Positions 7,530 to 12,255 of a stretch of DNA of 12,255 nt are shown here, piece by piece. The stretch covers positions 1-12,255 of the forward strand of contig JAZHDF010000080.1 in assembly GCA_036584565.1 (NCBI GenBank), read 5' to 3'. The first letter of the stretch is position 1; the number at the start of each line of letters is the position of its first letter. The notes beneath the pieces were generated by a model that did not search any database, was not told the origin of the DNA, and saw only the letters and a program-made list of their open reading frames with translations. The position numbers were made by a program, and so were the translations under genes. Source of the DNA: UBA9337 sp036584565. Its GTDB lineage: Bacteria > Patescibacteriota > Minisyncoccia > Moranbacterales > UBA9337.

Positions 7530-8624
7530 CTACTGAGTCACGGTTGGCGTTGTGTCTGTCCCGGAAGTTGTGTCAGTTGCAGTATCATTTCCGGTAGTCG
7601 TATCCGTAGTTGTTCCCGTTCCGGTAGTCGTATCGGTTGTAGTATCTCCGGTGGTTGTAGTTGTATCCGAAGTGGTTGTATCTGTTCCGGTGCTTGTATC
7701 AGCTGTAGCATCTCCGGTGGTCGTATCACCAGAAGTTCCGGTGGTTGCATCGGCTGGATTTGAAGTAGTGGTGTCAGTCTCATCTCCTTGCGCATTATCA
7801 ATCGCTTCCTGAGCATCATCGATCAAATCTTCATCATCTTCTTCAACCGGTTCCTTTTCATAACCGTTCATAAATCTAAAGACCCAACCTAACAAGCTAA
7901 ATTGTTCTTGATTTTCAGAAATCAAATCCTGCATTATTTTTCTTTGAGCCACCAAAGCCTCCATTTCGTCCGTAAATTCAGTGGCGTCTCCGCCATTTTG
8001 AGTTAAGGTATTCATAGCTTGAGTCAGCTTTCTGATTTGATTTTCATTGTGAGCCAAAGAGCTTCTCAATTGTCCCAGATTTTTATAATCCGGACCTAAG
8101 AAAAATTTCTTAACGGCGCCCTCCTCCTCCACTTCGGTAATCGCTTCGGTAACCGGTTGCTGCTCCACAATTTGCTCCGTGGCGATTTCTTGAATTCTTT
8201 TTTTGGCTCTGTCCTTGGCCTCTGCCGATTTTTTATCGGTCTCGGTTTCTGCAACTGTTTCATCGGTAGCGCTTTCGCCTTCCTCATTTTCCGCCGATTC
8301 TTCGGTTTCATTTAAGGTAGTTCCCTTTTGGGTAGCATTATTTTCTTTAACTCTGGCCTCTTTTATGCCTTTTATCACCTCCGAATTTTTTTCCTTATAG
8401 GCTTGAGCGTTGGTTTTACTATCGGAAGTTTCGGGCTTCTTGCTTTCCTTTAGGTTAACTTTTTTTGTCTCAGCCTGAGCGGTTTTTTCCGTTTTGGCTT
8501 TATCATTTTTGGCATTGTCACCTGCGGCATTATCGTTTTTGGCCACCGCTACCATGGAGGCAAAACCCGCCACCAAAAAGAAAGCAATTGCAAAAAGATA
8601 CGCCGGCAATGTTTTTTGATTCAT
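7530..8624 (-). CDS. Secreted coiled-coil protein with Thr/Asp-rich repeat tail
   Basis: A 364-residue exported protein that I cannot assign to a named family. Residues 1-28 are a signal peptide ending in VAVA before Lys-Asn-Asp. There is no lipobox Cys, so it is soluble or held by the uncleaved helix. Residues 29-168 are a charged Ala/Lys/Glu/Thr-rich linker. Residues 172-255 are the only folded-looking part: KKFFLGPDYKNLGQLRSSL, heptad-like helices with NENQIRKL and a Met/Gln-rich pair of helices, then LLGWVFRFMNGY. An acidic hinge (258-281) leads to a low-complexity tail (283-364) built almost only of Thr, Asp, Gly, Ser and Ala. Thr/Ser richness suggests a flexible or glycosylated stalk (inference). 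There is no LPXTG motif. It is monocistronic: it has its own extended -10 promoter and a strong terminator. Confidence 0.88.
   Translation of the reverse strand: MNQKTLPAYLFAIAFFLVAGFASMVAVAKNDNAAGDNAKNDKAKTEKTAQAETKKVNLKESKKPETSDSKTNAQAYKEKNSEVIKGIKEARVKENNATQKGTTLNETEESAENEEGESATDETVAETETDKKSAEAKDRAKKRIQEIATEQIVEQQPVTEAITEVEEEGAVKKFFLGPDYKNLGQLRSSLAHNENQIRKLTQAMNTLTQNGGDATEFTDEMEALVAQRKIMQDLISENQEQFSLLGWVFRFMNGYEKEPVEEDDEDLIDDAQEAIDNAQGDETDTTTSNPADATTGTSGDTTTGDATADTSTGTDTTTSDTTTTTGDTTTDTTTGTGTTTDTTTGNDTATDTTSGTDTTPTVTQ
7533..7778 (-). repeat. Degenerate tandem repeats coding the Thr/Asp/Gly tail
   Basis: This part of the gene encodes about 82 residues of TDTTTGTG-like repeats. At DNA level, the 16-mer TTCCGGTAGTCGTATC occurs exactly at 7589-7604 and 7619-7634 (plus strand), one 30-bp unit apart. 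CTCCGGTGGT recurs twice further on with diverged flanks. Unit length is a multiple of three, so copy-number changes would keep the reading frame. Confidence 0.8.
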
Positions 8625-8652
8625 ACTCTTTTTTTATTTTAGTTAATTAAAA

Positions 8653-8673
8653 AATTATCTTAGCGAGATAATT
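8653..8673. promoter_or_regulatory. Operator-like inverted repeat at the 8624 gene's promoter
   Basis: AATTATCT (8653-8660) and AGATAATT (8666-8673) form a perfect 8-bp inverted repeat around TAGCG. It covers the downstream half of the -10 hexamer, the predicted transcription start and the first leader bases. That is a typical position for a repressor operator; a leader hairpin is the alternative. Confidence 0.45.
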
Positions 8674-8679
8674 ATACCA
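8671..8679 (-). promoter_or_regulatory. Extended -10 promoter of the secreted coiled-coil gene
   Basis: On the minus strand the sequence reads TGGTATAAT: a consensus TATAAT (8671-8676) with an extended TGn. No clear -35 box is seen. The predicted start near 8664 gives a leader of about 40 nt. It lies directly behind the terminator of the protease gene, which supports separate transcription. Confidence 0.6.
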
Positions 8680-8688
8680 CACTTTTGC

Positions 8689-8727
8689 AAAAAATAAAAA
8701 CACCACTTTCTGAGAAATGGTGTTTTT
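8689..8727 (-). terminator. Intrinsic terminator of the caspase-like protease gene
   Basis: On the minus strand, AAAAACACCATTTC (8714-8727) pairs with GAAAGTGGTGTTTTT (8696-8710) with one bulged base and a 3-nt loop. The stem is followed by A and six T. It lies 18 bp after the protease stop codon. Confidence 0.85.
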
Positions 8728-8745
8728 ACAACTAAGCGCCTGATT

Positions 8746-9876
8746 TTAGGGCAACAAATCATTGACAAATTTATCATCTAAAATCGAAGTTTGGGGTTTA
8801 ACGCTTTTTATAATCGGATATGAGTATCCGAAAGCTTCCTCAATAGAAACTTTTCCGCTCCACTTGGCCGGATTTTTTTTACTTAATAAATTAGATCCAT
8901 CCGCCAAGCCGTCTTCCATTCCCCTATTCACAAAATAATGACTGAATAATCCTTGGCTTTCCTGAATAATTGTATCGGAGGTGTAGGTTCCGCCCAGATA
9001 ATAAGTATAAGAAGACTGGCCCTCCAAACTGGACATCGCCAATACCCTGCCCTCTCCGGCCAAATCATTCATTCCGCCCGCTCCGCAAATATCAAAGATA
9101 AAAGATATTCTGTCGGTCTTTGCATCACTAAACCAACTCTTCAATTCATCATCAAAAATCATCGAACCTGAAGCTAAATAATTATAACCATCTAAGTCTG
9201 TCGAATTTTCCGCCGATATTGCTTCATCAGTCGGATATGCTTCATCATAAACCGCAATAGCCTCATCCACATTATCTAAATCCTTATCATCAGTTGACGC
9301 TTCACCATATTCACCTGTAAATCCGTGCCCGCTGAAAAAGAAAATTATTTCATCACCTGCTTCTGCTTTTTCTATTACGGCATCTACCGCAGATTTAATG
9401 CTAGTGCGCGTAGCCTTAGCATCAGCAAGCCAATGAACATTTTCTGCTGAAAATCCATACTCATTAATCAAAGCTTCCTTCATATGATAAGAGTCATCGT
9501 CTTTGCAATACAGAGACAGTCCTTCAATGGGATCACTTAATTCCGTCTTGGCATCAGACACGCAGAGATCGTAAGTAGTTCCGGGATAATTGGCCATTCC
9601 AATCACAATAGCATATCTGTTTCCTCCTTCTGATACACCAACTTCCGTCCCGGTTGCCGGCAGAACAAATTTGGTTGTCGCATCCACCGCTGAAGAGGGT
9701 TTTCCTTTGGGATAAAGCTCCTCCAATAATTTTCTCTCTTTATCGGAAATAGGTTTTTTCGTTTTAATTTGTACATTTTTCGCTTTTGCTTTTTTAGGCT
9801 CATTATTTTGCGCCAAAGCCACGTTTGAACCCAAAAAAAATGTCGCCACCAAAATGGCTGCTAAAATTTTCTTCAT
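8746..9876 (-). CDS. Secreted caspase/metacaspase-like cysteine protease (clan CD) with internal LPATG
   Basis: An exported cysteine peptidase of the caspase-haemoglobinase fold, 376 residues. Residues 1-22 are a signal peptide (MKKILAAILV..., cleavage after ALA). A Lys-rich pro-region (23-70) ends at LPATGT (72-77), and the caspase fold starts right after it with NRYAIVIGMANYPGT (86-100). The catalytic His184 lies in FFFSGHG (179-185) and Cys264 in FIFDICGAGGMND (259-271), which is nearer to legumain-like or bacterial clan-CD sequences than to the classic metacaspase DSCHSG. The region RVLAMSSLEGQSSY...GLFSHYF resembles the strand and loop that follow the Cys in this clan. The acidic insert between His and Cys (190-232) may be a Ca2+-binding or processing loop (inference). 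The substrate is unknown. It is transcribed alone, downstream of the sortase gene. Confidence 0.87.
   Translation of the reverse strand: MKKILAAILVATFFLGSNVALAQNNEPKKAKAKNVQIKTKKPISDKERKLLEELYPKGKPSSAVDATTKFVLPATGTEVGVSEGGNRYAIVIGMANYPGTTYDLCVSDAKTELSDPIEGLSLYCKDDDSYHMKEALINEYGFSAENVHWLADAKATRTSIKSAVDAVIEKAEAGDEIIFFFSGHGFTGEYGEASTDDKDLDNVDEAIAVYDEAYPTDEAISAENSTDLDGYNYLASGSMIFDDELKSWFSDAKTDRISFIFDICGAGGMNDLAGEGRVLAMSSLEGQSSYTYYLGGTYTSDTIIQESQGLFSHYFVNRGMEDGLADGSNLLSKKNPAKWSGKVSIEEAFGYSYPIIKSVKPQTSILDDKFVNDLLP
9649..9663 (-). other. Internal LPATG sortase-type motif in the protease
   Basis: Codons 72-76 spell LPATG, followed by Thr, identical over six residues to the sorting signal of the surface protein encoded at the right edge. 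Here it has no hydrophobic stretch or basic tail after it and lies between the pro-region and the catalytic domain. The codons differ from the surface-protein copy at three of five positions, so it is not a recent DNA copy. It may be chance, or a sortase cleavage point (inference). Confidence 0.7.
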
Positions 9877-10171
9877 AATTTTTTATTTTTAATTTTTAAC
9901 CGATTATTTTTTGTTTTTCTAAGTTTTCTCTCAATAAAAAACTTATCGACCAAAGCTTTTATTTATTTTTAGAAAATTATTTAAGCGATATTGAGTAAAG
10001 CTTTTTTAAATGCTATATAGATATTGAAATTATTTACCCGAAAAGGATTCTTTTTTGTAGCTGCCGTGTGAAACGAAAGGCCGGAGAAAAAGAAACTTTT
10101 TTAGATAAATAAATATCCTACTCGCTATTAACTCGATAACAAATAAATTATACTCCTTTTTTCCCAATTGC
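9877..10171. other. Non-coding spacer between sortase and protease genes
   Basis: A 295-bp AT-rich spacer, the longest in the window. It should hold the protease promoter and the end of the surface-protein/sortase transcript, but I see no strong -35/-10 pair and no strong terminator. AAAGCTTTT occurs twice, about 45 bp apart (near 9954 and 9998). An isolated GC-richer patch, GTAGCTGCCGTGTGAAACG and its 3' neighbour (about 10057-10087), is unexplained. I do not recognise a riboswitch or tRNA. Confidence 0.6.
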
Positions 10172-10813
10172 TCAAATCCTCTCTGCCACAACGATCAATC
10201 TTTTCAAAGTTGTCCCTGCTGGCCAACAAGTCATCAAAGTTAATTTTTCCTCCGAATTTTCATTTTTCAAATAAGAAACTTCTTGCGCTTGGATATTCTT
10301 TTTTTCTTTTACTTCATATAGATATTTATCCCCCTTGTAAAAAAGATAAATTTCATCCCCCGTTTCCAATTTGGAAAGCAGATAAAAAACGGCGTTATAC
10401 CGATTAGCCTCGGCCAAATCCGCTCCGGAATGCGCAAAGATAAAAACACTTCCGGCTTCGCCCGGCAAGGCCGAGCCTTGAGCATGCGCCACCCCCTCGG
10501 TAAGCGCCCGTTGATAAATTCTCGCGTCCCAAGGATTGACTTCGGCGATCACTTTAGCATTAGCGGAAATTTTGGGAATCACTATCCCGAATTCTTCGTC
10601 TACGGGAACAATTATTTCATCGGCGGATTTTTGATTATTTTTTTCTGTCAATTCTTTTTGACTAATCACCGATCTATCCTCCGATTCTGAAGAAAAATAA
10701 TACCTAAGTTCTTCTTTAATAACCGGAAAGAAAATTTTTCCCAAAATAAACAACCCTACCGATATAAAAAGTATTCCCAGAGCTAAAATTAAATTGTTCG
10801 GATTAATTTTCAT
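10172..10813 (-). CDS. Sortase (class D/E-like transpeptidase)
   Basis: A membrane-anchored cysteine transpeptidase that cleaves LPXTG-type signals between Thr and Gly and joins the protein to an amine on the cell envelope. It has 213 residues with one N-terminal membrane segment (about 8-30) and the catalytic domain outside. Motifs are FGIVIPKI (75-82), catalytic His128 in VFIFAHSG (123-130), Cys196 in LTLMTCWPAGTT (191-202) and Arg205 in LKRLIVVAE, giving the full His-Cys-Arg triad. The TCWPxGTT context is more like housekeeping class D/E enzymes than class A. Its ATG overlaps the last 11 nt of the surface-protein gene upstream, which carries an LPATG signal, so the two are surely co-expressed as enzyme and probable substrate. 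It stops with TGA. Confidence 0.93.
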   Translation of the reverse strand: MKINPNNLILALGILFISVGLFILGKIFFPVIKEELRYYFSSESEDRSVISQKELTEKNNQKSADEIIVPVDEEFGIVIPKISANAKVIAEVNPWDARIYQRALTEGVAHAQGSALPGEAGSVFIFAHSGADLAEANRYNAVFYLLSKLETGDEIYLFYKGDKYLYEVKEKKNIQAQEVSYLKNENSEEKLTLMTCWPAGTTLKRLIVVAERI

Positions 10814-12255
10814 CGAGGGGAATTTCGCTTTTCTTCTTGGCTTTTCGACGCATCACATAATAAACTCCACCCAAAACCGCCAAACCGATTAAAATCCAAC
10901 CGTACCTTGAATTTTTCTCGCTGAACATTCCAGCCACCTTTCCCTGCTCGGATTCCGCTCCTTCCGACAAAGCTCCCTCGGTCGCTTCACCTTGAACCGC
11001 TCCCTCTTCGGTCACTCCGCCCTCGGTTGCGGTAGAAGCGGCTTCTTCATTAACCGTACCCTCGGCACCCTCTTGATTAACCGGAATCGCTCCGCCACCG
11101 GTATAAACGATGTTTTCCTCATAAACAGTCCTGGTTCGGGTGCGAGTTTCCACATCCACATCTTCATCTCCCGTAAAATCGGAACCGATTCCTCCCTCGC
11201 TCAAAGCTTGAATGGCATAATAATAATCGTCGCAATTATCATTGGGATCCGTCAAAACTCCTTCAACATTCGAGCCAAAGTTTCCTTCTTGCACTTTGGT
11301 AGAATTATCCGCCACAAATTCGGTATTTTTGGATCGATACATCACCACTTTACTGGTCAAACCGCCGTCATCGGCCGTAGTAAAAGAAACCGAACAGCTC
11401 CCCCCGTTTCGATTATACTTGCGCGGAGTTCCGGGAATTGCCGTGTTCAAAGACAAAGATACAATCTTTGAATCGGATTCTTCTCCCCCCGCAATAGCTT
11501 TGGCATAAAACTGATACGCTCCGTCACTGTCCAGATTGATAGCACACACTCCCGAACTTCCGCCTGCAGGCAAATTAATCGTACTAAAATTTACCCAAAT
11601 CAAATCAGCCGGACCTTTTTTGTAACAATTCACGGTCAACGATCTATTGTCGACATCCAGAACCGTAAAAGCGATATTTTGATTTCTGATTTCTGTCGGC
11701 GTGTCGGGTTGAGCCAAACGAATGGCCGGTGCCATCGCTTCTGCATTTGCTCCCAAAAACATCATTCCGGTTAAGATCACCGCTAGCATCAGAGTTTTAT
11801 CCGTCATATTTTTCATTTTATTATTTCTGCGACGAGCCATCATTATCATTCCGCCACCCGCTATCAAGGCGATTGCCGCCAAAATAATCCAGATAGTCGG
11901 CGTACCGGTAGCCGGTAAATAAGTGGTTACTCCCAAAACTTTTTTCTTGGTTTTAGTTTCGATTTCTTCGTCTTCTTCCAGCTCCACTCTTTGCGGAAGC
12001 GGAGCTACCGCCAATTCAATCTGGGTTCCCACAAAATTATCCGTAATTTCTCCCGGATCAACCGCTGGAGCGGGCATGGAAGTGGCCAGGACTCTGGCGC
12101 TTCTGTCGTCTGTTCCATCCGCCCAAGCCAAATCGTTATATAATCCCGGTTGCTGAGCGCTATCTATTTGAGCTTTGTAATTAAGAGTCACTATTTCTCC
12201 GGCCTGCATATCGCCCAAACTCCATTCTCCCGGAGAAGCGTATTCGTGCGAAAGC
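10803..12255 (-). CDS. LPATG surface protein fused in frame to a second exported protein (5' end outside window)
   Basis: The reading frame is open to the right edge; the TTG at 12218 is not a true start, since in-frame codons (LSHEYASPGEWS) precede it. Numbering from that TTG: residues 1-70 are the end of a DUF11-like surface repeat (WSLGDMQAGEIVTLNYKA..., PGLYNDLAWADG). An acidic linker leads to LPATG (101-105), a hydrophobic helix (107-127) and ARRR, a complete sorting signal that should be C-terminal. Instead the frame continues through MKNMTDKTLMLAVILTGMM...ANAEA (135-161), a second signal peptide. Next come Ig/fibronectin-like beta-rich domains (about 165-350), a Glu/Gly/Ala-rich linker, a membrane helix (439-456) and RRKAKKK. 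It is probably two ancestral genes. If separate, the second is 10803-11816 with ATG at 11816. The stop overlaps the sortase start. Confidence 0.8.
   Translation of the reverse strand, partial: LSHEYASPGEWSLGDMQAGEIVTLNYKAQIDSAQQPGLYNDLAWADGTDDRSARVLATSMPAPAVDPGEITDNFVGTQIELAVAPLPQRVELEEDEEIETKTKKKVLGVTTYLPATGTPTIWIILAAIALIAGGGMIMMARRRNNKMKNMTDKTLMLAVILTGMMFLGANAEAMAPAIRLAQPDTPTEIRNQNIAFTVLDVDNRSLTVNCYKKGPADLIWVNFSTINLPAGGSSGVCAINLDSDGAYQFYAKAIAGGEESDSKIVSLSLNTAIPGTPRKYNRNGGSCSVSFTTADDGGLTSKVVMYRSKNTEFVADNSTKVQEGNFGSNVEGVLTDPNDNCDDYYYAIQALSEGGIGSDFTGDEDVDVETRTRTRTVYEENIVYTGGGAIPVNQEGAEGTVNEEAASTATEGGVTEEGAVQGEATEGALSEGAESEQGKVAGMFSEKNSRYGWILIGLAVLGGVYYVMRRKAKKKSEIPLDEN
11736..11816 (-). other. 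Second signal peptide and alternative start inside the fused frame
   Basis: From ATG 11816 the frame reads MKNMTDKTLMLAVILTG followed by MMFLGANAEA, with a charged n-region, hydrophobic core and Ala-x-Ala cleavage site. Just upstream the bases are CGCAGAAATAATAAAATG. In both other frames this spot contains stop codons, and one more A in the AAA run would read AGA AAA TAA TAA before the ATG. It is likely the true start of a separate gene, 10803-11816. Confidence 0.6.
11820..11918 (-). other. LPATG cell-wall sorting signal
   Basis: LPATG (11904-11918) is followed by a hydrophobic helix of about 20 residues (TIWIILAAIALIAGGGMIMM) and ARRRNN, the classic three-part signal recognised by sortases. 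The sortase encoded in the same operon is the obvious partner. It is unusual in not being followed by a stop codon. Confidence 0.88.

Noticed and set aside
7552..7812. Val/Ser-rich open frame on the plus strand over the repeat tail
   Set aside because: It is the complement of the Thr/Asp codon repeats, with low complexity and no start context. The minus-strand gene has a signal peptide, promoter and terminator.
10021..10110. Riboswitch (c-di-GMP, fluoride or ZTP class) ahead of the protease gene
   Set aside because: A few words such as CCGGCC recall known aptamers, but none of the conserved cores could be completed on either strand.
10992..11508. Plus-strand open frames of 159 and 88 codons within the surface-protein gene
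   Set aside because: They are antisense to a frame with clear secretion and membrane features, show no protein family motifs and have no promoter.

Overview
The window looks like a stretch of chromosome from an uncultured, AT-rich bacterium, most likely of the Candidate Phyla Radiation (Patescibacteria, a Parcubacteria/Falkowbacteria-like lineage). This is inferred from the dense gene packing, Lys/Asn/Ile-rich proteins, weak or absent Shine-Dalgarno sites, the divergent IspD/IspF, the secreted low-complexity proteins, and a surface-protein/sortase pair. TGA ends at least two genes (the ABC ATPase and the sortase), so the ordinary bacterial code applies rather than the UGA=Gly code of Gracilibacteria/SR1. 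I see no tRNA, rRNA, CRISPR array, transposase or phage gene.

Layout, left to right. 1-252: non-coding, dominated by a perfect 18-bp palindrome. 253-1512 (-): unrecognised single-pass membrane protein with a very basic cytoplasmic N-terminus and a Cys-rich C-terminal tail, with its own promoter. 1663-4943 (-): a four-gene MEP (non-mevalonate) isoprenoid operon transcribed dxr-ispD-ispF-ispE from one recognisable promoter. It supplies four consecutive-to-near-consecutive pathway steps, from deoxyxylulose phosphate to methylerythritol cyclodiphosphate; dxs, ispG and ispH are not in view. 5103-6649 (+): divergent two-gene ABC-2 exporter (ATPase plus permease). 6707-7351 (-): a LexA-type self-cleaving repressor with cleavage site, Ser and Lys all present.

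7530-12255 (-) is a block of envelope and secreted proteins: a secreted coiled-coil protein with a Thr/Asp/Gly/Ser repeat tail and a good terminator; a secreted clan-CD (caspase/metacaspase-like) cysteine protease with a good terminator; a sortase; and, overlapping the sortase, a surface protein that continues off the right edge.

The most interesting part is this right-hand block. The sortase sits next to a protein with a textbook LPATG sorting signal, and the neighbouring caspase-like protease carries the identical hexapeptide LPATGT between its pro-region and its catalytic domain, not at its C-terminus. The LPATG surface gene runs in frame, without a stop, straight into a second signal peptide and second surface protein. 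One extra A at the junction would restore tandem TAA TAA stops just before an ATG, so this is either a real gene fusion or a one-base indel or sequencing error. The functional link between sortase and caspase is a hypothesis.
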